DNA from: Azospirillum oryzae
GTDB lineage: Bacteria > Pseudomonadota > Alphaproteobacteria > Azospirillales > Azospirillaceae
NCBI RefSeq assembly: GCF_900177515.1
Contig: NZ_FXAK01000007.1
Location: 1,348,501-1,412,500, forward strand
DNA length: 64,000 nucleotides
Direction of reading: 5' to 3'
Shown here: positions 1-11,412 of the stretch, in pieces
Numbering within the stretch: the stretch's first letter is position 1
Layout: every line of letters starts with the position of its first letter
Position numbers and translations under genes: made by a program
Notes under the pieces: generated by a model
Database searches by the model: none
The model's input: only the letters and a program-made list of their open reading frames with translations
What the model was told of the DNA's origin: nothing

Positions 1-2479
<2,479 letters not shown>

Positions 2480-2660
2480 TCAAGGCGCTGGACGTCGGCC
2501 ATGGTCGAAGTTTGCGTCCGGGATAATAGCAGGGACGGACGGCGGACGCCAAGCATTCGCTGCCGACCATATCCGCAATATGTTAAGATACCGGCGCCGC
2601 TTCACGGACTTGTGTTTGGAGTGTGAAGAACTGGGGTCGTTGGTTAACGAAAGGTGTGGC

Positions 2661-3470
2661 ATGGCGACGCGGGTCATTTTGGCAGTTGGTGCAGCAATTC
2701 TGTCGGTCTTGTCGGCTTCCATCGCCGAACCGGTCATGGCGGCTGATGGGAAACTTCAGAAAATTGCAGAGCAGAAGCAACTTCGTGTCTGTTCATGGCC
2801 CGATTACTATGCAATCTCGTTCCGGAATCCGCGCACCGGCGTGCTGGAGGGGCTGGATGCGGAGCTGGCTCAGGCCTTCGCCGACGATCTGGGCGTGCGG
2901 CTGACCGTGGTGGAGAGCAGCTTTCCCCGCTTCATCGACGATCTGCTGGCCGACCGCTGCGACATCGGCATGTTCGCCATCGGTGCCACCCCGGCCCGGG
3001 CGCAGCGCGTCGCCTTCAGCCAGCCCTATCTGCGCAGCGGCATCTATGCGGTGACCACCCAGACCAACGAGGGCATCCGGCGATGGGAGGATCTCGACCG
3101 CGCCGGCAATGTCGTGGCGGTGCAAAAGGACACCTACATGGACGGCTATGCCCGCTCCGCCATGAAGGCCGCGCGCATCGTCGCCGTCACCCGCCCGCAG
3201 GAGCGCGAGGAGGAAGTGCAGTCCGGCCGCGCCGACGCCTTCCTGACCGACTATCCCTATGGGCAGCGCATGCTGGCCTTCCATCCCTGGGCGCGGCTGA
3301 TCGTGCCGGACGTGCCGGTACAGCCGACCCCCTATGCCTATGCGGTGGCGCCGGGCGACGCGGCATGGCTGGAGCGGGTCAACGCCTTCGTCGCGGCGAT
3401 CAAGGCCGACGGCCGGCTGGAGACCATCGCCGCCCGCTACAAGCTGACCCCCATCGTGGCGCGGGACTGA
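2661..3470 (+). CDS. Family 3 periplasmic solute-binding protein (amino-acid type)
   Basis: 269-residue secreted binding protein of the bacterial extracellular solute-binding family 3 (SBP_bac_3), the class that delivers amino acids or small polar compounds to ABC transporters. Residues 1-27 form a signal peptide ending VMAA. The mature part starts with the typical LRVCSWPDYYAISF strand and contains GLDAELAQAFADDLGV and a CDIGMFAIGAT motif. The ATG at 2661 follows an AAAGG element. No permease or ATPase gene is adjacent, so it is an orphan. Some orphan family 3 proteins act as sensors or in quinoprotein dehydrogenase systems; the divergent sensor kinase makes a sensory role possible but unproven. 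Confidence 0.85.
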   Translation: MATRVILAVGAAILSVLSASIAEPVMAADGKLQKIAEQKQLRVCSWPDYYAISFRNPRTGVLEGLDAELAQAFADDLGVRLTVVESSFPRFIDDLLADRCDIGMFAIGATPARAQRVAFSQPYLRSGIYAVTTQTNEGIRRWEDLDRAGNVVAVQKDTYMDGYARSAMKAARIVAVTRPQEREEEVQSGRADAFLTDYPYGQRMLAFHPWARLIVPDVPVQPTPYAYAVAPGDAAWLERVNAFVAAIKADGRLETIAARYKLTPIVARD

Positions 3471-3552
3471 GCCGCGCGCCAAGAATGCGACCACGGGACA
3501 AATCCGTATTAGGATCGATGAGGTTCTTCAGCAGTCAGCGGGGAAATCGTCG

Positions 3553-4179
3553 ATGATCCTGATCGGACAATATGACTCGCCCTTCGTGCGCCGCGTCGCC
3601 GTGGCCCTGCGCCTCTATGGCATGGCTTACGAGCACCGGCCCTGGTCGGTCTTTTCCGACGCGGCGGAGGTTGCGCGCTTCAACCCGCTGAAGCGGGTGC
3701 CGACCCTGGTTTTGGACGATGGCGAGGTGCTGATCGAAAGCGGCGCCATCCTCGACCATCTGGACGAGGTCGCCGGGCCGGAGCATGCGCTGATCGCCCG
3801 GCAGGGGGCGGAGCGCCGGCGGGCGCTGAAGCTCTGCGCGCTGTCCACCGGCTTCGCCGACAAGGCGGTCAGCCTTGTCTATGAACGTGTGCTGCACAAG
3901 GAGCGGTCGGACCTATGGGTGGAGCGCTGCACCGGCCAGATCGGCGCGGTCCTGGATGTGCTGGAGGCGGATCGCGCCGCCGCGCCGGGCCCCTGGTGGT
4001 TCGGTGAGCGGATCAATCACGCCGACATCGCCGCAGCCTGCGCCCTGCGCTTCGTCGGCGAGGCCCATCCGCAGGTGTTCGACCGCTCGCGCTGGCCGGC
4101 GCTCGCCGCCCATTCCGACGCCTGCGAGGCGATGGCGGAGTTCCAGGCGGTGGTGCAGCCCTTTTCGGTGAGCGCCTGA
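3553..4179 (+). CDS. Glutathione S-transferase family protein
   Basis: 208-residue cytosolic GST-like protein. The N-terminal thioredoxin-like domain (about 1-78) starts ILIGQYDSPFVRRVAVAL and has the cis-proline segment KRVPTLVLDDG and the glutathione-contact ESGAIL. The C-terminal all-helical domain (about 90-205) carries the N-capping HADIAAACAL motif typical of GST folds. Such enzymes conjugate glutathione to electrophiles or reduce them. The substrate cannot be told from sequence. It stands alone between a solute-binding protein and a convergent DUF1244 gene. Confidence 0.85.
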   Translation: MILIGQYDSPFVRRVAVALRLYGMAYEHRPWSVFSDAAEVARFNPLKRVPTLVLDDGEVLIESGAILDHLDEVAGPEHALIARQGAERRRALKLCALSTGFADKAVSLVYERVLHKERSDLWVERCTGQIGAVLDVLEADRAAAPGPWWFGERINHADIAAACALRFVGEAHPQVFDRSRWPALAAHSDACEAMAEFQAVVQPFSVSA

Positions 4180-4182
4180 GGC

Positions 4183-4212
4183 GGCGCCCCCTCCCGGTCG
4201 CCCCCTCCCGGT
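4183..4212. repeat. Two-copy direct repeat between convergent genes
   Basis: A CGCCCCCTCCCGGT unit of about 14 bases is present twice back to back in the short spacer between the convergent GST and DUF1244 genes. A later GCAGGGAGGGGGC (about 4229-4241) is partly complementary and could form a hairpin. This is probably a transcription end or a worn REP-like element. Confidence 0.4.
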
Positions 4213-4254
4213 CGTCGTATCGGTGGCGGCAGGGAGGGGGCCGGTCGTTGCGCC

Positions 4255-4581
4255 TTACCGGTGGCCGCTGATCTCCGCGTGCAGCGGCTTGGTGTCCTCG
4301 AAGGTCTTCTGCTGTTCGGGGGTGGCTTCCTTCTGGTGCTTCTGCTTCCATTCGGAATAGGGCATGCCGTAGACGGCGATGCGGGCGTCCTCGTCGGACA
4401 GTTCGACACCGCGCTCCTTGGCCGCCGCCGCGTACCATTTGGACAGGCAGTTGCGGCAGAAGCCGGCGAGGTTCATCAGGTCGATGTTCTGCACGTCGGT
4501 GCGCTTGCGCAGATGCTCGACCAGTCCGCGGAAGGCGGCAGCTTCCAGTTCGATGCGGGTCTGGTGGTCCAGATCGGCCAT
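4255..4581 (-). CDS. DUF1244 domain protein
   Basis: 108-residue small soluble protein that matches the alphaproteobacterial DUF1244 family over its length. It shows the family core NLAGFCRNCLSKWY with a CxxC pair and the following YGMPYSEWKQKHQ segment. Function is unknown; the conserved Cys pair suggests metal binding or redox chemistry. It is the last gene of a leftward trio. The DUF2478-DUF364 gene ends 32 bases upstream, which suggests co-transcription. ATG at 4581. Confidence 0.85.
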   Translation of the reverse strand: MADLDHQTRIELEAAAFRGLVEHLRKRTDVQNIDLMNLAGFCRNCLSKWYAAAAKERGVELSDEDARIAVYGMPYSEWKQKHQKEATPEQQKTFEDTKPLHAEISGHR

Positions 4582-4613
4582 GGGGTCTCAACTCCTCCGG
4601 TGTTCTTGTTCAG

Positions 4614-5840
4614 TTAAGAGTGGGGTGGCCGGTGCAGTGTGACCATCCGGCCATAGGGATGAAAGTCGCGCGACCCGCCGCCGCCGGCGATTGTGCGCAC
4701 CACCGCCTCGCGGTCGACGGCGACGAAGCCGGCCAGCGACTGGACGCCGTAATCGAACAGGCGCGGGGTCAGTGGCGTGCCGGGGCCGATCATCGCCACC
4801 GTGGCGCCTGCCGAAACCCGGAGCAGGCGGGGCAGGGTGCGGTTGGCGAAGGCGGACGCGGTGACGGCCACCGCCTCGGCCCCCGGCAGCAGCCAGTCGC
4901 AGGCGGCCTCCGGGTACTCGCCGTCCTGCGGGTTCAGGTCGATCACCTGGGCGCGCGGAAGGCGGCGGGCAAGCTGGGGAAAGCCGCCGATCACGACCAC
5001 GCGGCCCTCCACCGAGGCGAACAGGTCGAGTCCATTGCCGGGGACACCGGTCACGTCCGGCCGGTTGTAATGCGCGTTCAGGGCGGCGACGCCGACGGCG
5101 ATCTCCAGCGGATCCCAGGATTGCGCGGCCATCGCGGCCAGATCGCGCAAGTTCCGGTCGGCCCAGCGTTGCGGATCATCTTCGGCCGCCGGGGCTTGCC
5201 GGGCGGCGACACCGAGGCCATCGGCGGTTTCCACCAGCACCCACTTGTCGCCGGTGACGACCCGGCGCACCTCGGCATCGGCGACGCCCTGGACCAGATC
5301 GCGGTACATCCGCTGCGGACCCCACCAGCGCCACAGCGCGTCTGACACCGGCGACAGAAGGTCGCAGAAGCCGCCGGTGGCGGTCTGCCATTCATTGAGA
5401 TAGCGGCTGCCCACGCTGGTCAGCACGGGAATGCCCTCGGCGATGGCCGTCAGCATCTCGTCCGACAGACCGTCACCGTGGGATTCCAACCCGGCGAACT
5501 TGTTGACCACCAGCAGGTCGACACCCGACGCGACGGCGTTGCGGATCGCCTGACTGGCCTCCGCCACGCCCGTCGGGTCGACGCGGCAGGACTGCGATTC
5601 CCGCCCCAGCTTCTGGGTGATGTCATAGGCACGGCCGGTGGCGACATCGACCAACTCCATCCGCTCGGCGCAATCGTCGCCCGGCCCGTGGTTGCGCTGC
5701 ACCAGCCCGCCGACGCGGAATCCGCGCCGCTTCAGCTCCGCCGAAAAGCCGTCCAGCAGCGCATCGACGCCGTAGGAGCCGGGGCCATGGATCACGGCAC
5801 CGGGGCGCAGCGGCGGCAGGGAGGCGAGGGGAAGCGGCAT
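4614..5840 (-). CDS. DUF2478-DUF364 fusion protein (putative NTPase plus metal-chelation domain)
   Basis: 408 residues. The N-terminal half (about 10-170) resembles DUF2478, a P-loop-like family seen in molybdate/molybdenum cofactor loci; it starts VIHGPGSYGVDALLDGF and has DLLVVNKFAG. The C-terminal half (about 215-405) matches the DUF4213/DUF364 putative heavy-metal chelation fold, with WDPLEIAVGVAALNAHYN, VVVIGGFP and the late MIGPGTPLTPRLFDYG segment. Start ATG 5840 is chosen because homology begins just after it and an AAAGG lies upstream. It sits between a TusA-like gene and a DUF1244 gene, suggesting sulfur or metal-cofactor handling. The family assignments are by eye and the exact reaction is unknown. 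Confidence 0.75.
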   Translation of the reverse strand: MPLPLASLPPLRPGAVIHGPGSYGVDALLDGFSAELKRRGFRVGGLVQRNHGPGDDCAERMELVDVATGRAYDITQKLGRESQSCRVDPTGVAEASQAIRNAVASGVDLLVVNKFAGLESHGDGLSDEMLTAIAEGIPVLTSVGSRYLNEWQTATGGFCDLLSPVSDALWRWWGPQRMYRDLVQGVADAEVRRVVTGDKWVLVETADGLGVAARQAPAAEDDPQRWADRNLRDLAAMAAQSWDPLEIAVGVAALNAHYNRPDVTGVPGNGLDLFASVEGRVVVIGGFPQLARRLPRAQVIDLNPQDGEYPEAACDWLLPGAEAVAVTASAFANRTLPRLLRVSAGATVAMIGPGTPLTPRLFDYGVQSLAGFVAVDREAVVRTIAGGGGSRDFHPYGRMVTLHRPPHS

Positions 5841-5886
5841 CGGGATGGACCTTTCGCGGGACGGCGGGCGGGCGGCGACGGGCGCC

Positions 5887-6129
5887 TCAACCGCCGCGGC
5901 GGATGCGGTAGATGAAGACGGTCTTGTGGACCTCGTCCGGCTGGGTCTCGTGCGACAGCAGCGCGTTGTCGGTCGTGTTGCAGAAGTGCCGGAAGTCGAT
6001 GACGGAGGCCGGATCGGTCGCATAGACCACCAGTTCCTCCCCGGTCTCCATCCCGTTCAGCAGCGCGCGGGTGCGCAGGATGGGCAACGGGCAATGCAGC
6101 CCCTTCACGTCAAGCTCTCTCGCCGGCAC
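5887..6129 (-). CDS. TusA/YeeD-family sulfur carrier protein
   Basis: About 80 residues, the usual size for the TusA (SirA-like) family. It has the diagnostic LDVKGLHCPLP motif with the persulfide-carrying Cys at position 13 of the chosen start, followed by the TDPASVIDFRHFC segment. TusA proteins relay sulfur for tRNA thiolation, molybdenum cofactor or dissimilatory sulfur reactions. The GTG start at 6129 is preceded by GGAG at good spacing. The next gene leftward starts 46 bases downstream, so an operon is likely. It is divergent from the SDR gene at 6299. Confidence 0.85.
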   Translation of the reverse strand: MPARELDVKGLHCPLPILRTRALLNGMETGEELVVYATDPASVIDFRHFCNTTDNALLSHETQPDEVHKTVFIYRIRRGG

Positions 6130-6298
6130 CGTGCCCGCTCCACGTTGATTGAGGACGAAATCCTTACCAGACCCGTGACTGTAGCGGGTTCGCGCCCGCT
6201 TCTCCACACCGGCGGCCGAAAGGTCGCATTCGGGATTTTCGTCAACCGGCGCTGTTGTACGGCGCAATCGACGAAACCGGAATGAAAGGACCGCGGTC

Positions 6299-7318
6299 AT
6301 GGCGAAGCGTTCTATGGACGACAAGGTGGTGGTCATCACCGGCGCCTCCAGCGGCATCGGCCGGGCGACCGCGCTGGAATTCGCCCGCCAGGGGGCTGCG
6401 GTGATCCTCGCCGCCCGCCGGATGGCGGCGCTGCACGAGGTGGCTGAGGAATGCGTCGAGGCCGGCGGCCGGGCCATGGTGGTGCCGACCGACGTGACCG
6501 ACCAGCGCGCCATGCAGCATCTGGCCGACCGCGCCATCCAGGCCTTCGGCGGCATCGACATCTGGGTGAACAATGCCGGCGTCATCGCCTTCGGCCGGTT
6601 CGAGGACATCCCCGACGAGGTGTTCGAGCAGGTGGTGCGCACCGACTTCTTCGGCATGGTCCATGGCTGCCGCGCCGTGCTGCCCCATTTCCTCGACCAT
6701 GGCGAGGGCATTATCATTAACACGGCGTCGATGGTGTCCAACATCGGCCAGCGCTATGCCACCCCCTACACCGCCGCCAAGTTCGCCGTGCGCGGCTTCT
6801 CCGAATCGCTGCGGCAGGAGCTGGTGGACGAGCCGGACATCCATGTCTGCATGGTGATGCCGGCGTCCATCGACACCCCCCTGTGGCAGCATGGCGCCAA
6901 CTACACCGGCCGGGCCGTGAAGCCGCTGAACCCGATCCACCCGCCGGAGGAGGTCGCCGCCGCCATCCTGTCGCTGGCCCGCAACCCGCAGCGCGAGCTG
7001 TTCGTCGGTGCCGAAGGACGCCTCGCCGCCGTCGGCAACGCGATGGCCCCGCAGATGACCGAACGGGCGCTGGCCCACACCATTGAGCGCGACATGTTCC
7101 AGAACCGCTCGGCGCCCGCCACCTCGGGCGGGGTGCTGACCGCCATGCCGGAATATCAGGGCGCCAGCGGCGGCTGGATGGAGCGGCGGCCGGAGCGCGG
7201 CCGGGATGGGGAGGGGCGCCGGGAGCGATCCTTCTCCTGGACCAACCTGACCCTGTTCCTGCTGCCGGTGCTGCTGGCCAGCCGACCGCTGGGTGCCCGG
7301 CGGATGCGCCACGCCTGA
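6299..7318 (+). CDS. Short-chain dehydrogenase/reductase with hydrophobic C-terminal tail
   Basis: 339 residues, longer than a typical 250-residue SDR. The Rossmann motif GASSGIG is at 15-21, NNAG at 91-94 and the catalytic Y157xxxK161 in YTAAK, so it should be an active NAD(P)-dependent oxidoreductase. After about residue 260 an extension ends with a hydrophobic stretch (NLTLFLLPVLLASR) and a basic tail, which suggests membrane association. ATG 6299 follows GAAAGGA. The substrate is unknown. Confidence 0.85.
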   Translation: MAKRSMDDKVVVITGASSGIGRATALEFARQGAAVILAARRMAALHEVAEECVEAGGRAMVVPTDVTDQRAMQHLADRAIQAFGGIDIWVNNAGVIAFGRFEDIPDEVFEQVVRTDFFGMVHGCRAVLPHFLDHGEGIIINTASMVSNIGQRYATPYTAAKFAVRGFSESLRQELVDEPDIHVCMVMPASIDTPLWQHGANYTGRAVKPLNPIHPPEEVAAAILSLARNPQRELFVGAEGRLAAVGNAMAPQMTERALAHTIERDMFQNRSAPATSGGVLTAMPEYQGASGGWMERRPERGRDGEGRRERSFSWTNLTLFLLPVLLASRPLGARRMRHA

Positions 7319-7425
7319 TGAATTTCAGGCAGGGTGCTTGATCCGGCGGTCGGGAGCCGTTATACGCTCGCCCCTTTTCCGGTGCGGCGGCTGGCCGCAC
7401 CGGTCATCCGGGCAGGAGGCGGGAC

Positions 7426-8676
7426 ATGACGGCGTGCGGGCTCGATTTCGGCACCTCGAACACGACGCTGGGCGTGCAGGACGCGGACGGCTTCCGGCTG
7501 CTGGCGCTGGACGACACGCGCACGACCCTGCCGACCGCGGTGTTCTTCGACTTCGAGCATGACCGGACCACCATCGGGCAGGCCGCCATCGACGGCTATG
7601 TGTCGGGGGTGGAAGGGCGGCTGATGCGCTCGATCAAATCGATGCTCGGCACCGACCTGATCGACGCCGACACCGCGCTCCGCAAGGGCCGCATCAGCTT
7701 CCGCGCGGTGATCGGCACCTTCCTCGATCTGGTGAAGAAGCGGGCGGAGGAGGCGATGGGCGGCGAGTTGGGCGACGTGGTCGTCGGCCGCCCGGTCCAT
7801 TTCGTCGACGGCGACCCGGCCGGCGACGCCGCGGCGGAAGAGACGCTGGGGCAGATCGCGCGGGCCGCCGGATTCCGCAACGTCTCCTTCCAGTTCGAGC
7901 CCATCGCCGCCGCGCTCGATTACGAGCAGCAGGTCGCGGGGGAGGAATTGGCGCTGATCGCCGACATCGGCGGCGGCACCTCGGACTTCTCCGTCGTGCG
8001 GATCGGGCCGGAACGGCGCGGCAAGGCCGACCGGGCCGGCGACATCCTGGCGAATGACGGCATCCGCGTCGGCGGCACCGACTTCGACCGCGACCTCAGC
8101 CTTGCCACCGCCATGCCGGAGCTGGGGCTGGGCAGCGCCATGAAGCGCGCCGGGCTGCTGGCGCCCCGGAGCATCTATTTCGATCTGGCGACCTGGGCGA
8201 AGATCAACTTCCTCTACACCGCCAAGGCGATGGCGGAGTTGGAGCGTCTGCAGCGCGATTCCGCCGAGCCGGAGAAGATCGGGCGGCTGATCGGCGTGGT
8301 CGAGCACCGCCAGGGTCATGCGCTGGCGATGGCGGTGGAACGCACCAAGATCGCGCTGTCCGACCATGAGTCGGCCGAACTGGCGCTGGATTGGGGCGAC
8401 GGGGACTTGGCGCTGGCCGTGGATCGCGAGGCGCTGAACCGCGCCACCGGATCGCTGGCGGCCCGCATCGGCAGCCGCATCCGCGACTGTCTGGCGGATG
8501 CCGGCGTCACAGCCGACCGCATCGATGCGGTGTTCCTGACCGGCGGCTCCACCCTGCTGCCCCAGGTCCGCGCCGCGATCCTGGCCGAGGCGCCGGGCGC
8601 GCGGGTGGTGGAAGGCAACATCTTCGGGTCCGTCGGGCTGGGGCTGACGGTGGAGGCGTTGCGGCGGTATGGGTGA
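7426..8676 (+). CDS. yegD: Hsp70-family chaperone-like protein, YegD type
   Basis: 416 residues of an actin/Hsp70 ATPase fold without the DnaK substrate-binding domain, like E. coli YegD. The phosphate-binding loops are GLDFGTSNTTLGV at the N-terminus and ADIGGGTSDFSVVRI in the middle; the late adenosine motif is VFLTGGSTLLPQVR. Family members are presumed ATP-binding chaperone relatives with no settled client. ATG 7426 follows GCAGGAGGCGGGAC. It is convergent with mrp across an inverted repeat. Confidence 0.85.
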   Translation: MTACGLDFGTSNTTLGVQDADGFRLLALDDTRTTLPTAVFFDFEHDRTTIGQAAIDGYVSGVEGRLMRSIKSMLGTDLIDADTALRKGRISFRAVIGTFLDLVKKRAEEAMGGELGDVVVGRPVHFVDGDPAGDAAAEETLGQIARAAGFRNVSFQFEPIAAALDYEQQVAGEELALIADIGGGTSDFSVVRIGPERRGKADRAGDILANDGIRVGGTDFDRDLSLATAMPELGLGSAMKRAGLLAPRSIYFDLATWAKINFLYTAKAMAELERLQRDSAEPEKIGRLIGVVEHRQGHALAMAVERTKIALSDHESAELALDWGDGDLALAVDREALNRATGSLAARIGSRIRDCLADAGVTADRIDAVFLTGGSTLLPQVRAAILAEAPGARVVEGNIFGSVGLGLTVEALRRYG

Positions 8677-8691
8677 GGGTCGGCTTCGATT

Positions 8692-8794
8692 GCCCCCTCC
8701 CCGACCCTCCCCCGCTTACGCGGGAGAGGGGGGTAAGTGCCAGAGCGGCGGCAGTCCCCTCTCCCGCGAAGCGGGGGAGGGTTAGGGAGGGGGC
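8692..8794. repeat. Large near-perfect inverted repeat (REP/BIME-like)
   Basis: Arms of about 39-40 bases (8692-8731 and 8756-8794) are near-perfect reverse complements, separated by about 24 bases. Each arm holds its own smaller hairpin (CCGCTTACGCGGG and CCCGCGAAGCGGG). It fills the gap between the convergent yegD-like gene and mrp. It looks like an intergenic palindromic repeat that may also end transcription from both sides. Confidence 0.7.
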
Positions 8795-8818
8795 ACCGAT
8801 GCGAGCACCCCCATCTTT

Positions 8819-9973
8819 TCACTGCACCACGATGCGCGGCGCCGCGCGGCCGCCGGTGCCGCCGCCGATCTTTTCCCACAGGCGCGTCGCGATGCGGCGA
8901 TAGGCCTGGGCGTGCTCGGAGTCGGGCTGCGACACCACGATCGGCTGGCCCTGGTCGGAGGTCTCGCGGATCGACAGGTGCAGCGGGATCTCGCCCAGGA
9001 ACTCCATGCCCAGATCGTCGGCCTCCTTGCGGGCGCCGCCGTGGCTGAAGATGTCGGTGCGGTGGCCGCAGTTGGGGCAGCAGAAATAGCTCATGTTCTC
9101 GATGATGCCCAACACGGGCACATCGACGCGGCGGAACATGTTCAAGCCCTTGCGGGCATCGAGCAGGGCGATGTCCTGCGGGGTGGAGACGATCACCGCG
9201 CCGGCCAGCGGTACCTGCTGGGCCATGGTCAGCTGGGCGTCGCCGGTGCCAGGCGGCATGTCCACGACCAGGATGTCGAGGGTGCCCCAGTTGACGTCGC
9301 GCAGCATCTGCTGCAGCGCGCTCATCACCATCGGGCCGCGCCAGATCATCGGCGTGTCTTCGGCCACCAGGAAGCCCATCGACATCACCTTGATGCCATA
9401 ATTCTCCATCGGCTCCAGGCGCTTGCCGTCGGGGCTGTTGGGGCGGCCGGAGATGCCCATCATGCGCGGCATCGACGGGCCGTAGATGTCGGCGTCAAGC
9501 AGCCCGACCTTCAGCCCGTTGGCGGCCAGCGCCAGGGCGAGGTTGGCCGAGGTGGTCGATTTGCCGACGCCGCCCTTGCCGGACGCCACCGCGACGATCG
9601 CCTTCACGCCGGGGACCAGCGGCTTCTGCGGGTCGCCCTGCGGCGCAGCGCCATGCGAATGCCCGTGCGCGTGGCCATGTCCGGCATGCGAATGCGCCTG
9701 CTGGGGGGCTGCCTGGGGGGCGGCACGATGGGCGGTCAGCACCGCGGTGACCGACAGGACGCCGGGCAGGGCGTCCACCGCCTTTTCCGCCGCGTGGCGC
9801 AGGGGCTCGGCCTGGGCGCCGCGTTTGGGGTCGACTTCGATGGAAAAAGCGACATGGCCGTCGCGCACCACGAGGCCCGACAACATGCCCAAACTGACGA
9901 TGTCCCCGCCCCGGTCCGGGTCGATGACGGTCTTCAGCGCCTGCATGACTTGAGCTTCGCTGATCTGCGCCAT
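8819..9973 (-). CDS. mrp: Mrp/ApbC-family Fe-S cluster carrier ATPase
   Basis: 384 residues. Residues 1-80 form the MIP18-like (DUF59) domain; 94-108 are a linker rich in His ([15 protein letters not shown], seven His); the P-loop NTPase domain follows from about 120. The deviant Walker [10 protein letters not shown] is at 132-140, and the Fe-S-binding CPNC is at 299-302. Mrp proteins bind and transfer Fe-S clusters to apoproteins in an ATP-dependent way. ATG 9973 is preceded by an open promoter region shared with hflK, which is divergent. The His-rich linker is unusual and may bind metal. Confidence 0.95.
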   Translation of the reverse strand: MAQISEAQVMQALKTVIDPDRGGDIVSLGMLSGLVVRDGHVAFSIEVDPKRGAQAEPLRHAAEKAVDALPGVLSVTAVLTAHRAAPQAAPQQAHSHAGHGHAHGHSHGAAPQGDPQKPLVPGVKAIVAVASGKGGVGKSTTSANLALALAANGLKVGLLDADIYGPSMPRMMGISGRPNSPDGKRLEPMENYGIKVMSMGFLVAEDTPMIWRGPMVMSALQQMLRDVNWGTLDILVVDMPPGTGDAQLTMAQQVPLAGAVIVSTPQDIALLDARKGLNMFRRVDVPVLGIIENMSYFCCPNCGHRTDIFSHGGARKEADDLGMEFLGEIPLHLSIRETSDQGQPIVVSQPDSEHAQAYRRIATRLWEKIGGGTGGRAAPRIVVQ

Positions 9974-10145
9974 GGTTGAAAACTCCGCTGTCTTCCCGAT
10001 ATTGGCGGATATCCGTTGGTGGAATCCTTGCCGAAGGGTATGGGGGACTATAGGACCGACGGACGAGATCGGTAAAGGGATGCGCGGGGCTTAAGCCATT
10101 GCGCTTCCACATGATGGGACGAATCGCAGAGGGGGACGCAGTCGG

Positions 10146-11399
10146 ATGCCGTGGAACAATCAAGGTGGGGGCGGTGGTGGCGGCCCCTGGGGTCCCCCGC
10201 CGGGCAACAACGGCCCGGGCAACCCGTGGGGGCGCCCACAGGGTGGGGGGAATGGCGGCGGTGGCGGTGGCCCGCAGCCTCCCGACCTTGAGGATCTCCT
10301 GCGCCGCAGCCAGGATCGCCTGCGCCGCGCCATGCCCGGCGGATTCGGCAGCGGCCGCGGCATCGCGCTGGTCGCGGGCGTGCTCGGCCTGATCTGGCTC
10401 GCCAGCGGCATCTACCGCGTCGAGGCGGACGAGCAGGGCGTGGTCATGCGTTTCGGCCAATGGGTGCGCACCGAGCAGCCCGGCCTGCGCTACCGCCTGC
10501 CGTCGCCGATCGAAACGGTGCTGCTGCCCAAGGTGACGCGCGTCAACCGGATCGAGGTCGGTTACCGCTCCTCCGTCGCCGGCGGCCGCACCGACCGCGA
10601 CGTGCCGGACGAGTCGCTGATGCTGACCGGCGACGAGAACATCATCGACATCGACTTCACGGTGTTCTGGGTCATCAAGGACGCCGGCAACTTCCTGTTC
10701 AAGATCCGCGAACCGGAAGTGACGGTGAAAAAGGCCGCCGAAAGCGCCATGCGCGAGGTCATCGGCCGTACCGACCTGCAGCCGGCATTGACCGAGGCCC
10801 GCCAGCAGATCGAAACCTCGACCCGTCAGCTTCTCCAGACCATGCTGGACGAATACCAGTCGGGCATCGAGATCACCCAGGTCCAGCTGCAGAAGGCGGA
10901 TCCGCCGCAGCCGGTCATCGACGCCTTCAACGACGTTCAGCGCGCCCGCGCCGACCGCGAACGCGCCCGCAACGAGGCGGAAGCCTACCGCAACGACATC
11001 ATCCCGCGCGCCCGCGGCGAGGCGGAGCGGCTGGTGCAGGAGGCCTCGGCCTATCGCGAGCAGGTGGTCAGCCTGGCGCAGGGCGATGCCGAGCGCTTCC
11101 GCAAGGTGTACGAGGCCTATGCGCTGAACAAGGACGTCACCGCAAAGCGCATGTATCTGGAAACCATGGAGGAGATCCTCCGCGGCCGGAACAAGATCAT
11201 CGTCGAGGGATCGGCGCAGAACGTCGTTCCCTATCTGCCGCTGAACCAGCTGGCCCCCAACGCCACACCGGTCCCGCAGCAGCAGGCGCCGCGCCAAGCT
11301 CCGGCCAATCCGGGCAGCAACCAGGGCGGCGCACGGTCCGGCACGCAGACGCAGCCGCTGTCCTCGCTGTCCCAAAATCCGTCAATGTCCGGCCAGTGA
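10146..11399 (+). CDS. hflK: HflK, membrane protease regulator (SPFH/prohibitin family)
   Basis: 417 residues. A Gly/Pro/Asn-rich cytosolic N-terminus (1-45) is typical of HflK. One membrane helix is at about 72-93, followed by the SPFH domain starting YRVEADEQGVVMRFGQW, then a coiled-coil region rich in Glu/Arg/Ala (about 255-340) and a Pro/Gln-rich tail. HflK pairs with HflC to form a cage around the AAA protease FtsH and limit its attack on membrane proteins. hflC starts 14 bases downstream. The G-rich DNA at 10160-10270 is coding. Confidence 0.95.
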   Translation: MPWNNQGGGGGGGPWGPPPGNNGPGNPWGRPQGGGNGGGGGGPQPPDLEDLLRRSQDRLRRAMPGGFGSGRGIALVAGVLGLIWLASGIYRVEADEQGVVMRFGQWVRTEQPGLRYRLPSPIETVLLPKVTRVNRIEVGYRSSVAGGRTDRDVPDESLMLTGDENIIDIDFTVFWVIKDAGNFLFKIREPEVTVKKAAESAMREVIGRTDLQPALTEARQQIETSTRQLLQTMLDEYQSGIEITQVQLQKADPPQPVIDAFNDVQRARADRERARNEAEAYRNDIIPRARGEAERLVQEASAYREQVVSLAQGDAERFRKVYEAYALNKDVTAKRMYLETMEEILRGRNKIIVEGSAQNVVPYLPLNQLAPNATPVPQQQAPRQAPANPGSNQGGARSGTQTQPLSSLSQNPSMSGQ

Positions 11400-11412
11400 G
11401 GAGGATCGCATC

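Noticed and set aside
10160..10270. G-rich tract as a G-quadruplex repeat
   Set aside because: It codes the Gly-rich N-terminus normal in HflK; no evidence of a separate function.
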